From positions 1 through 64,000 of the forward strand of contig CAIPTY010000093.1 of the NCBI GenBank assembly GCA_903868145.1: a DNA stretch of 64,000 nt. Reading direction: 5' to 3'. The translations under genes and the position numbers were made by a program. The notes under the pieces were generated by a model, which saw only the letters and a program-made list of their open reading frames with translations, was not told the DNA's origin and made no database searches. This DNA comes from an uncultured Desulfuromonadales bacterium. Its GTDB lineage: Bacteria; Desulfobacterota; Desulfuromonadia; Geobacterales; Pseudopelobacteraceae. This document shows, piece by piece, positions 18,153 to 26,353 of this stretch; the stretch's first letter is position 1; every line of letters begins with the position of its first letter.

Positions 18153-19600
18153 GTAAGTGCATGCCGAAAATTCTTTGCGTTGATGACGAGCCTCTGAATC
18201 TAACTCTTCTGGAAGTCATCTTGCTCCCCAGGGGATATGATGTGGTGATGGCGGAGAATGGCCTTGAGGCATTGGAGAAGTTAAAAACAGAGAGGATTGA
18301 CCTCTGTATTCTGGACGTTTCCATGCCTGGGATCGATGGTTTTGAAGTCTGCCGCCGTATAAAGGCCGATAAAGAACATCGCGTTATCCCGGTCGTAATG
18401 GTCACCGCGCATACCGACAGTGAAAACCGTATCCGGGGGATCGAGGCCGGAGCCGATGATTATATTTCCAAGCCGTTTAATACTGCGGAGGTGCTTGCCA
18501 GGCTCAAGATGCTTTTGCATGTCAAGTCACTTCAGGACAGCCTCAGGGACGCAGGGGAATATGCCGAGAATATTGTAGAAACCGTTCGCCAGCCTCTTCT
18601 CGTGCTTGATTCCGATTTAAAGATCCTTTCCGCAAACCTCTGTTTTTACGAAACCTTTAAAGTAGCCCCTGAAGAAACGATCGGAAATTTCATCTATGAT
18701 CTTGGTAACCGGCAATGGGATATCGCCACGCTGCGTACCCTCCTTGAGGAAATTCTTCCCCACGAAACCCTGTTCAACGGATATGAAGTTGCGCACGATT
18801 TCAAGGGGATTGGCCGCAAGGTTTTTATGCTCAATGCACGGCAGATTTACCGTAAAAAAATCGGCTCAGAGATTATCCTTCTGGCTATGGAAGACATAAC
18901 TGATCGCAAGCAGGCAGAAATGCTACGCGAGGATATTGAGCGCATAACCTCTCATGATCTTAAAACCCCGCTCAATCCGATCATAGGCCTTCCTGAGATT
19001 ATGCTCATGGATTCAAACCTGACCCCGGAACAAATCGAATGTCTTCAACTCATAAAAACCAGCGGACACCGAATGCTCACTATCATCGACTCATCCCTGT
19101 CTCTCTATAAAATAGAACAGGGAACTTATGAAATTTCGCCGGTCTTATTTAATCTGCTCCCCTTGGTAGCAGATATTGCCAAAGAGTCTGCCCTGGAGCT
19201 TGCCAGGAAACGCATAAAGCTGCTGCTAAGTTCTCATGGCTGCTCTGTTGAAGCAGGCGACGTTTTCATTGTGAATGCTGAATTGATGCTGTGCTACACC
19301 ATGCTGGCAAATTTAATAAAAAATGCTCTGGAAGCATCACCGCCGGACGCAGTGATTACGGTCTCGTTCGAGCAGGATGAACTGTGGAGTTTTATCGGGA
19401 TTCATAATATGGGGGCGATACCTGAAGAGATCCGTTCCAGATTTTTCGATAAATATGTCACCAGTGGGAAAAAAATGGGGACAGGCCTGGGCACCTATTC
19501 TGCTCTGCTGGCCGCCCGGACCCATCATGGTGATATTTCAATGCAAACCTCAGAAGACACGGGAACCTTGATTACAATACGTTTGCCGAAAACTTTTTGA
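18149..19600 (+). CDS. REC-PAS-histidine kinase (receiver at N-terminus)
   Basis: 483 residues. The N-terminal receiver has Asp56 in CILDVSMPGIDG; a PAS domain (~130-250) carries the [14 protein letters not shown] signature; the dimerisation helix has His269 in SHDLKTPLNPIIGLPE, a variant of the usual SHELRTPL; HATPase_c ends with GTGLGTYSA. The inverted order puts the kinase under control of a phosphorylated receiver, a common phosphorelay design. It overlaps the single receiver by 4 bp. Confidence 0.9.
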   Translation: MSKCMPKILCVDDEPLNLTLLEVILLPRGYDVVMAENGLEALEKLKTERIDLCILDVSMPGIDGFEVCRRIKADKEHRVIPVVMVTAHTDSENRIRGIEAGADDYISKPFNTAEVLARLKMLLHVKSLQDSLRDAGEYAENIVETVRQPLLVLDSDLKILSANLCFYETFKVAPEETIGNFIYDLGNRQWDIATLRTLLEEILPHETLFNGYEVAHDFKGIGRKVFMLNARQIYRKKIGSEIILLAMEDITDRKQAEMLREDIERITSHDLKTPLNPIIGLPEIMLMDSNLTPEQIECLQLIKTSGHRMLTIIDSSLSLYKIEQGTYEISPVLFNLLPLVADIAKESALELARKRIKLLLSSHGCSVEAGDVFIVNAELMLCYTMLANLIKNALEASPPDAVITVSFEQDELWSFIGIHNMGAIPEEIRSRFFDKYVTSGKKMGTGLGTYSALLAARTHHGDISMQTSEDTGTLITIRLPKTF

Positions 19601-19720
19601 CCTGACAATCGAGGGGAAGGCATGAGCCTGCATAAGACGATGTTGAGGCTCTTACAGTAACTGCTGATCACAGGATAAAATCACAATGCGAAAAATACTG
19701 CTGAAAAGAAAAATACTGTC

Positions 19721-21238
19721 ATGAATCATCAAATGCCGAGAATCCTCTGCGTGGATGACGAACCCCTCAATATCAGTCTGCTGCAGGCCATTTTGCTCCC
19801 CCGGAGATACGAAGTCATACCTGCATCCAATGGACTGGAGGCGCTGGAAAAGATCAGGACTGAACATATTGACATTTGCCTTCTGGATGTAATGATGCCC
19901 GGAATAGACGGTTTTGAGGTCTGTCGCCGGATCAAGTCCGAAGAAGAGTTCGGCAACATCCCGGTTATCATGATCACCGCCCTGTTTGACAAGGAAAATC
20001 GTATCAGGGGAATCGAGTCCGGTGCCGAGGATTTTATCTCCAAGCCGGTCGACGCTGCGGAGCTGCTGGCCAGGGTAAAGATGCTTCTGCATGTCAAGGA
20101 ACTGAATGACCGGCTCAAATCCGCCTACCACAACATTGCCAAACTGAGTGTATTCGGCGAACAGATTATCAGCAATTTTGATCCTGCCACGTTCGACTTT
20201 TCGGAAAAGATCGACAGCATTGTGCACCAGATCATCAGGAGTAAACTCGATATTTCAGACAGCCCGCAGATCGTTGTTATCGGCATGCTCGATCAGACCG
20301 GTGGCTCACAGTGGGTACGCTATGACTCTACCGATAAAGATATCGACAGAAGCACCATCAGAACCAATCTTAACCAGAAATTGGCCTTCTCTGACAACAA
20401 CGCTCCGATAGTGGTTTTTTACAATGAAGATGACCCGGATATGACCGCGTCAACATTCGTTGAAGAGTTGAAGAATCAGCAGATACCGGTTACGAATATC
20501 GTGAGGTATTCCAACGACAGTTTCAGCCTGATTGCCCTCAATTACGGCAGGAAAGTGACCACTCATGATGCAACGGTATTAAACAGTGTTGTGATGCAGA
20601 GTCTCTTTCTGAGATCTCTGGCAGCGCAGATCAGGGATACGGAATCGGCCTTTGAATACACCGTCCTGGCACTGGCCCGCGCATCAGAGGCTAATGATGA
20701 GGATACCGGAGATCATATCCTGCGGGTTGGCAATTATTGTGCCCTGCTTGCCAGACAGCTAAAACTTCCTGATGAACTCGTGAAGACCATTCGCATTCAG
20801 GCGACGTTGCACGATGTGGGAAAAATTCATATCTCACCGGCCATCCTCAAAAAACCGGATAAACTGACTGATGACGAATGGCGTGAGATGAAACTGCACA
20901 CAATACATGGCTCAAAAATCATAGGTGAACATAGTCGCATGACCACGGCAGACAGGATAGCCATCAGTCACCACGAACGTTACGACGGCAGCGGCTACCC
21001 TTATGGCCTCTCAGGTGAGCAGATCCCGATCGAGGGGCGCATCCTCAATCTGGCCGACCAGTACGATGCGCTGCGTAATGCGCGATGCTACAAACCTGCC
21101 TTCGACCATGAAACCACCTGTCGCATAATTCTTGAAGGAGATGGCCGCACTCTCCCGCAGCACTTCGATCCAGAGGTATTGGCAGCCTTCAAGGAAATAC
21201 ACAGGAGCTTTGCAGATGTATTTGAGGGCCAATTTTAG
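19721..21238 (+). CDS. REC-HD-GYP c-di-GMP phosphodiesterase
   Basis: 505 residues. The receiver (~4-125) has Asp56 in LLDVMMPGIDG. A middle domain (~140-310) of unknown fold is followed by HD-GYP with His364-Asp365 in HDVGKIH and the intact GYP motif in HHERYDGSGYPYGL (from His417). Intact motifs predict hydrolysis of c-di-GMP controlled by receiver phosphorylation. The receiver closely resembles that of the 18149 gene (CVDDEPLN...LLQAILLPR). The ATG has only a weak ribosome site. Confidence 0.92.
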   Translation: MNHQMPRILCVDDEPLNISLLQAILLPRRYEVIPASNGLEALEKIRTEHIDICLLDVMMPGIDGFEVCRRIKSEEEFGNIPVIMITALFDKENRIRGIESGAEDFISKPVDAAELLARVKMLLHVKELNDRLKSAYHNIAKLSVFGEQIISNFDPATFDFSEKIDSIVHQIIRSKLDISDSPQIVVIGMLDQTGGSQWVRYDSTDKDIDRSTIRTNLNQKLAFSDNNAPIVVFYNEDDPDMTASTFVEELKNQQIPVTNIVRYSNDSFSLIALNYGRKVTTHDATVLNSVVMQSLFLRSLAAQIRDTESAFEYTVLALARASEANDEDTGDHILRVGNYCALLARQLKLPDELVKTIRIQATLHDVGKIHISPAILKKPDKLTDDEWREMKLHTIHGSKIIGEHSRMTTADRIAISHHERYDGSGYPYGLSGEQIPIEGRILNLADQYDALRNARCYKPAFDHETTCRIILEGDGRTLPQHFDPEVLAAFKEIHRSFADVFEGQF

Positions 21239-21287
21239 GCTTGGGTACGAAGCAGTACGCTGGAGCAGCAATTAACTGGAGAAGAAA

Positions 21288-22571
21288 ATGACAGAAAGAT
21301 CAGAAAAAATTAAAACCGTTCTGATTGTAGACGACACCCCTGAAAATGTCTCTTTGCTTGAGGCTATTCTCTCTGCAGATTACGTCACCAAAACTGCTAC
21401 CCGCGGAGAAGATGCACTGAAAATTGCCCAGGAAACGCCTCCGGATCTTATCCTGCTTGATATCATGATGCCGGAAATGAATGGTTATGAAGTCTGCAAA
21501 GCTCTTAAACATAACGATGCCACGAAAAGAATTCCGGTCATATTTGTGACGGCACTGCTTGATTCCGGGGATGAAACAAGAGGATTTGAGGCAGGAGGAG
21601 TGGACTACATCACAAAACCGGTCGTCGGTGCTATCGTACGCTCGCGCATCAAGGCGCATCTGGCATTGAAAGAAGTACAGGATGATCTGGAGGATTGGAA
21701 CCGTAACTTAAAAAAACGCCTTTTGAACAGCATCTCGACCATACGCAAAAATACCGAGGCGCTCATGACTGCTGATGAAAGGGCCTTTGGACTGGAAGGG
21801 CGCACCCAGAGTGTAGAGCTTCTGTCCGGGGTCTTTGAACTGATGGAAGACCGTTTTGGCGTAAGCTCTCGTGCCGTTAGCGAGTTGGCAGGTGATGCCG
21901 CTCGAAAAATGAAGATACCTGCCGAAGGTATAGCTAAAATCCGGCTGGCAGGGCTTCTGCACAACGCCGGAACTCTAGGAGCCAAACGGGCTCAGTCGAT
22001 AAAGCATGAAAGCGAGATGTCGTCAAATGAACTTTCTGAATATCTGGCTCATCCAGCGCGGGGACAGGAACTTTTCAATCCTCTTGTAGAGCTTCATGAT
22101 GTCGGATTGATGGTTCGCGGTCATCATGAGGCCTACAACGGGAATGGGTTCCCAGACGGGTTAAAAGGAGATGACATCCCGATTGGTGCACGATTGATAG
22201 CCATCGCAGATGTCATTGAAAACGCTGCAAATTCTGTCTCGGGAGAACGCGACGACTATGCGCTCATGATTGCCCGTCGTCAGGCCGGTACCCTGCTTGA
22301 TCCCCGGCTGGTGCCGCTTTTTTCGATGATTACCCGGATACTGTATGTATCGAATGAAAAGTCTCTTACACCAGGAGAGGTTGAGGTTCTACCCAATGAC
22401 TTGATCACTGGAATGATGCTATCCAGGAATTACTCTACCGAATCCGGGGTACTGCTCCTTCAGAAGGGTGATACGCTTGATGCTGCCGGTATTACGATCA
22501 TTCGCCGCAACAGCGGTAATGCCCAGGCGCAGAAGAATGGTGTCTGGATGTATGTCAATATTCAGTCATAA
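21288..22571 (+). CDS. Receiver with degenerate HD-GYP domain
   Basis: 427 residues. The N-terminal receiver (~8-125) has LLDIMMPEMNG. The second half has an HD-GYP fold, but the catalytic pair is His225-Asn226 in LLHNAGTLG where active enzymes have HDxGK, and the GYP motif reads GFP in HHEAYNGNGFPDGLKG. Loss of the metal-binding Asp and the Lys predicts no phosphodiesterase activity; it could be a c-di-GMP effector or partner of the intact enzyme encoded just upstream. A further ~80-residue C-terminal domain (GEVEVLPNDLITGM, MYVNI) follows. AGAAGAAA precedes the ATG. Confidence 0.85.
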   Translation: MTERSEKIKTVLIVDDTPENVSLLEAILSADYVTKTATRGEDALKIAQETPPDLILLDIMMPEMNGYEVCKALKHNDATKRIPVIFVTALLDSGDETRGFEAGGVDYITKPVVGAIVRSRIKAHLALKEVQDDLEDWNRNLKKRLLNSISTIRKNTEALMTADERAFGLEGRTQSVELLSGVFELMEDRFGVSSRAVSELAGDAARKMKIPAEGIAKIRLAGLLHNAGTLGAKRAQSIKHESEMSSNELSEYLAHPARGQELFNPLVELHDVGLMVRGHHEAYNGNGFPDGLKGDDIPIGARLIAIADVIENAANSVSGERDDYALMIARRQAGTLLDPRLVPLFSMITRILYVSNEKSLTPGEVEVLPNDLITGMMLSRNYSTESGVLLLQKGDTLDAAGITIIRRNSGNAQAQKNGVWMYVNIQS

Positions 22572-22651
22572 CACAAAACCGCTCACGCCATGAAAATCAT
22601 AACGTTCAAGATTAATCATGGGAGGAGAGCATTCAAGAAAAGGAGTATCCC

Positions 22652-23326
22652 GTGAAAATTCTGATGGTTCTGACTTCGCACGATGAGCTTGGGTGTACGG
22701 GTAAAAAAACAGGTTTCTGGCTGGAGGAGTTAGCAGCACCTTACTATGTGTTTAAGGACTCCGGTGCTGAAATAATTCTGGCATCTCCGAAAGGCGGGCA
22801 ACCGCCTCTTGATCCGAGGAGTGAAGAGACAGTTTTTCAAACCGCCGCAACAAAGAGGTTTGAAGCAGACACCGATGCACAGGAAGCCTTGGCACATACT
22901 CTCACACTATCCGAAGTATTTCCCGCCGGCTTCGATGCACTGTTTTACCCCGGTGGTCAAGGATCTCTGTGGGACCTTGCAGAGGACACACATTCCATAG
23001 CCCTGATCGAGGCCATATATGCAGAGGGTAAACCTGTTGCAGCAGTCTGCCATGCAACCGGGGTATTTCTTCATGCGAAGGCTCCCGATGGATCTCCGCT
23101 GGTGCAGGGAAAAACAGTCACCGGATATTCAAACTCTGAAGAAGCTGCTGTTGGCATGATCAATATCGTCCCGTTTCTTGTTGAAGATGAACTGCAGAAA
23201 AACGGCGGTTATTATTCCAAGTGCTCCAACTGGCAATCATACTGTGTCCAGGACTGCAACCTTATCACCGGCCAGAATCCAGCATCTGGAGAAGCTGTGG
23301 CAAAAGCGGTACTGGAATTACTGTGA
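22652..23326 (+). CDS. DJ-1/PfpI-family (Hsp31-like) protein
   Basis: 224 residues from GTG 22652, preceded by AAAAGGAGTATCCC. The start MVLTSHDELGCTGKKTGFW, PGGQGSLWDL and nucleophile elbow AVCHATGVF (Cys133) match the class I glutamine-amidotransferase-like DJ-1/Hsp31 group. Members are glyoxalase III, protein deglycase or chaperone-like stress proteins. The gene overlaps the diguanylate cyclase downstream by GTGA, an unusual partner. Confidence 0.88.
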   Translation: MKILMVLTSHDELGCTGKKTGFWLEELAAPYYVFKDSGAEIILASPKGGQPPLDPRSEETVFQTAATKRFEADTDAQEALAHTLTLSEVFPAGFDALFYPGGQGSLWDLAEDTHSIALIEAIYAEGKPVAAVCHATGVFLHAKAPDGSPLVQGKTVTGYSNSEEAAVGMINIVPFLVEDELQKNGGYYSKCSNWQSYCVQDCNLITGQNPASGEAVAKAVLELL

Positions 23327-24207
23327 CGACGCAAAACTACAATTCATTGAATGCTGAAGAATCCGATGCTGATCGCAGGCGCCGGATGCTTACCGATGGT
23401 GCGCTCTCTTTGGATCTTGTGTCAGCTCTTGCCGGAGACCGACCGCTCACAGAAGCCGAGAAGGAACGTCTCAATGAACACAAGAATAAATGTGGCCACA
23501 GATTCTATTCCGATCTGCTTTACTCAATAACGCATCAGTTTTTTCCGCCTGAAGTTGCTGAAAATCTCTGGAACCAGATACTTAACCATAAAACCATTCT
23601 GTCAGTAGCTTTAGAGAGAAATGTCAGAATTGCTGTTTCTGCACTGGATTACCTTTCGAACATAACATCCAATATGGGCTCCGCTACGCTGGTTGGCGAA
23701 GCGAATATTGAAGAAATCATCGGCCTGTCGTTGCGTGACGGCCTGACTGGTCTTTTTAACCATACCTACTTTTATCAGCAGATCGATTTTGAAGTAAGGC
23801 GATATATTCGCTACGGCACTCTCGTTTCGCTTGTGTTGATCGACATCGATGACTTTAAAGAGGTCAATGACACGTACGGACACCGCGAAGGGGACAGGGT
23901 TCTGGCCGAGATAGGAAGAACCATGATGCGCATAGAACGTGATTCAGATATCTGCTGCCGCTATGGCGGAGAGGAATTCGCGGTAATCCTGCCTTTGACA
24001 GACGTCCACGAAGCTGGGGTAATAGCCTGCAGACTGAATATGGAGCTTAAAACACATCTGCCCGATGGACGGGTTGTAACTGTCAGCATCGGTGTAGCGT
24101 CGAGCGGGAACAGCACCAAGACCTATCGGGACCTTGTTGAGAGAGCTGATGCGGCACTCTATCAGGTCAAGCGAAGCGGAAAGAACCGGGTGGAAGTAGC
24201 GGCGTGA
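23323..24207 (+). CDS. Diguanylate cyclase (GGDEF) with helical N-terminus
   Basis: 294 residues if translation starts at GTG 23323, which overlaps the previous stop (GTGA); the frame stays open further upstream inside the PfpI-like gene. The N-terminal ~150 residues are helical and unassigned. The GGDEF domain has SLRDGLTGLFNHTYF, IDIDDFKEVNDTYGH and the active motif RYGGEEF; RDSD five residues before it is the product-binding I-site. It should make c-di-GMP with feedback inhibition. Together with the intact HD-GYP gene it gives the cluster both synthesis and breakdown. Confidence 0.88.
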   Translation: MTTQNYNSLNAEESDADRRRRMLTDGALSLDLVSALAGDRPLTEAEKERLNEHKNKCGHRFYSDLLYSITHQFFPPEVAENLWNQILNHKTILSVALERNVRIAVSALDYLSNITSNMGSATLVGEANIEEIIGLSLRDGLTGLFNHTYFYQQIDFEVRRYIRYGTLVSLVLIDIDDFKEVNDTYGHREGDRVLAEIGRTMMRIERDSDICCRYGGEEFAVILPLTDVHEAGVIACRLNMELKTHLPDGRVVTVSIGVASSGNSTKTYRDLVERADAALYQVKRSGKNRVEVAA

Positions 24208-24231
24208 CCAGACAGAGGTCCTTAAAAAAAC

Positions 24232-25095
24232 ATGATTGATCGAGTGAATCGGATTCCCGGTTTCCTGCTGAGGGTGCTACGGGGATTCATGCGCAATCAG
24301 GGTCTGCTTCTGGCCGGCGCAGTTGCCTATTACACGCTGTTGTCCATCATACCGCTGTCAATCATCGCGCTCATCGTTCTGACGCAGTTCATAGAAGAAC
24401 ATAAATTGATCCTGACCCTGTCAACCTACCTCGAAATGCTGATTCCCGGTTATTCGGCAACGTTGACCGAGCAGGCACTGGTTTTTCTCGAACACCGCAC
24501 GGTAGTCGGCTTCATCGGTTTTATCTGCATGCTGTTTTTCAGTTCCACAGCCTTTTCCATGCTGGGAAATGCCCTGTCGGTAATCTTTTATCAACGCGTC
24601 AGGATTCGCCGCAGGAACTTCTTCGTATCCGCCGTCATTCCCTATCTGTACATTTTAGTGATCGTATCAGGAATATTTCTGGTGTCATGCATTGTAGGCG
24701 GAATTGAGAAACTGGAGAGCAGCCAGATTACGCTGTTCGGCTGGAGTCTGGATCCGGGAAGTGCTACCTGGGTGGCACTGTATATTCTCGGTATTGTCGG
24801 AGAGGTGCTGATGCTCACATCCATCTACCTGGTGATGCCGGAAGTGCGGGTCCGCTTCCGTCATGCCCTCATCGGCGGCATCACCGCTGCATTTCTATGG
24901 GAGATCACGCGCAGGCTGCTGATCTGGTATTATGCAACAATATCAACAGTAAATGTCATTTACGGCTCCATCACTATTACGGTAGTGGCCCTCCTAAGCA
25001 TAGAGGTTGTCGCGATAATCCTGCTGCTGGGTGCCCAGGTAATCGCTGAACTTGAACAAAACAGAGATGAACGGGCCGTTCAGGAATCATCTTGA
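24232..25095 (+). CDS. YihY/BrkB family inner-membrane protein
   Basis: 287 residues, about six membrane helices. The motif FMRNQGLLLAGAVAYYTLLSIIPL at the N-terminus and the FLWEITRRLLIWYYA segment are typical of YihY (formerly called RNase BN). Transport or envelope function is unproven in this family. It follows the cyclase by 24 bp and is probably cotranscribed. A hairpin lies after it at 25164-25187. Confidence 0.88.
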   Translation: MIDRVNRIPGFLLRVLRGFMRNQGLLLAGAVAYYTLLSIIPLSIIALIVLTQFIEEHKLILTLSTYLEMLIPGYSATLTEQALVFLEHRTVVGFIGFICMLFFSSTAFSMLGNALSVIFYQRVRIRRRNFFVSAVIPYLYILVIVSGIFLVSCIVGGIEKLESSQITLFGWSLDPGSATWVALYILGIVGEVLMLTSIYLVMPEVRVRFRHALIGGITAAFLWEITRRLLIWYYATISTVNVIYGSITITVVALLSIEVVAIILLLGAQVIAELEQNRDERAVQESS

Positions 25096-25200
25096 TTATC
25101 CACACGGGGTTTGCTGATACGCTAATGAGTATGCTTCCCTGTTTGGACTCTGCACAATAAAAGTGCCGGATGGATAACCACCCGGCAATAGCAAGGAGGA

Positions 25201-25245
25201 GGCACGTGTTAGTACCCGTATGGGTGGAATTACAACTAACGTGCC
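25201..25245. repeat. Imperfect inverted repeat resembling a sigma-54 core
   Basis: GGCACGT-g-TTAGT at 25201-25213 and ACTAACGTGCC at 25235-25245 form an 11-bp stem with one bulge. The right arm read on the minus strand is TGGCACGTTAGTTGT, differing from the promoter at 39862 only in the final base. It may be a terminator-like structure or a decayed promoter copy. Confidence 0.5.
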
Positions 25246-25362
25246 AAGCGATACCTGTGTGGTCTTGGTAATATAACAACCTGAATATGATCAACTATTT
25301 ATAATCACTGCTTCAAAAACAATTGAGATTCCGGCTTGGGAGTCTGTTGCATGTAACAAAAC

Positions 25363-25393
25363 TGTCATATACGATGGTTATGTTAAACATGAC
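25363..25393 (+). promoter_or_regulatory. Enhancer element, 130 bp upstream of sigma-54 promoter
   Basis: Left half TGTCATATACGATGG and right half ATGTTAAACATGAC match the window consensus at about 25 of 31 positions. It begins 130 bp before the -24 element at 25493. Confidence 0.7.
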
Positions 25394-25492
25394 GGATTCG
25401 ATTGACAGTTTGTCTTCCGGTTCAGTTGCGTTATTCCTGATTTGTCTCGGACAATCAGAGCGTTGCACACACAACATCAACATACATTCCTC

Positions 25493-25507
25493 TGGCACAC
25501 TAGTTGC
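25493..25507 (+). promoter_or_regulatory. Sigma-54 promoter for small membrane-protein operon
   Basis: TGGCACACTAGTTGC is a near-perfect -24/-12 element. It lies 81 bp before the ATG at 25589 and shares the TAG-TTGC end with the copies at 8550, 34988 and 39862. Confidence 0.8.
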
Positions 25508-25588
25508 CAATTACCCATCGGATCAGGAATCTGAAGGATTATAGTGAGTTTTCAGCGGCGCTCCTGCTACTTAGACCCAGGGTGACAC

Positions 25589-26104
25589 ATGGACAGGGTA
25601 CAGATAGGCTGCAACTACCAGAATCAACCTCTCTGGAAAATCATGCTCGGGGTACCGCTTATTTATCTACCAATTATTTCAACCGTGCCATTTGTGATTA
25701 TCGGTTTTTTTCTGGTTAAAACACATCTGAGATATGTCGGTGGAATGGACATCAAATCATACTGGGACTTTGTTCCTGACACACTGTCCCATCGCTTTGC
25801 AAACAGCGAACAGCCAGCCATTAACATATCCCGGTTTCACCCGGCTCACTACCGGTTCTTCTGGATCTTTAACTGCAAGAACTATTGCCCGCTGAGTGTC
25901 GCACTCTTCAGATATGCCGTGTATCTGGTAATGATTGTGGAAAACTGGTGGTGCCCTTTTGCCCATGACAAGAAACAGCAATACGCAGAAGCGGCCATTG
26001 ACAAGTCATTCTGGCATGTAGACCCCGATGAACTCATAAAACTGCATGCAGATGACAGAAACAATCCCATCTGGAATACGAAAGCGAAAGATCAGCATGT
26101 TTGA
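25589..26104 (+). CDS. Unknown membrane-associated protein (171 aa)
   Basis: I do not recognise this family. A strong hydrophobic segment at ~18-43 (PLIYLPIISTVPFVIIGFFL) and a weaker one at ~103-122 suggest membrane attachment. The rest is rich in Trp, His, Phe and Tyr (ISRFHPAHYRFFW, NCKNYCPLS, MIVENWWCPFAHDKKQ), with Cys residues in a CKNYC pair. AGGGTGAC precedes the ATG. It is first behind the sigma-54 promoter at 25493 and overlaps the next small gene by 8 bp. Confidence 0.7.
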   Translation: MDRVQIGCNYQNQPLWKIMLGVPLIYLPIISTVPFVIIGFFLVKTHLRYVGGMDIKSYWDFVPDTLSHRFANSEQPAINISRFHPAHYRFFWIFNCKNYCPLSVALFRYAVYLVMIVENWWCPFAHDKKQQYAEAAIDKSFWHVDPDELIKLHADDRNNPIWNTKAKDQHV

Positions 26105-26300
26105 TATCACCCAGGAAAACAGAATGATAATCGCATCAAATCTGACAGTGGCAGCGGTTATCAGAGATGCCGCAATGGCAATGAAAAGTGGTCCGAATAC
26201 TTCGGATTCAAAAGATATAGTCATTGAGATATTCACTGCCATTTTGTCTAATCTGGAAATACAGTCAGATATGACTTTACAGAGTACACAAAGAGAATAG
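26097..26300 (+). CDS. Small unknown protein (67 aa)
   Basis: Start chosen at ATG 26097, overlapping the upstream gene by 8 bp; an earlier in-frame ATG (26046) lies well inside that gene. Product begins MFDITQENRMIIASNLTVAA, no signal peptide, mostly helical, soluble. No family recognised. Overlap suggests translational coupling with the membrane protein. Confidence 0.55.
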   Translation: MFDITQENRMIIASNLTVAAVIRDAAMAMKSGPNTSDSKDIVIEIFTAILSNLEIQSDMTLQSTQRE

Positions 26301-26353
26301 TTAAGTATGTACAAATCGATTCTGCTCTTTACGCTCAGGAAGGTTGGCACTGC

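Larger units (their letters stand above)
25096..25588. other. Intergenic region with hairpins, enhancer and sigma-54 promoter
   Basis: A hairpin TGCCGG..CCGGCA (25164-25187) may terminate the YihY gene but lacks a T run. Next comes AAGGAGGAGG followed by a GTG-initiated 21-codon frame (25206-25271) that I cannot verify as a gene. GGCACGTgTTAGT (25201-25213) pairs with ACTAACGTGCC (25235-25245). The enhancer-type element at 25363 and sigma-54 promoter at 25493 occupy the rest. Confidence 0.5.
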
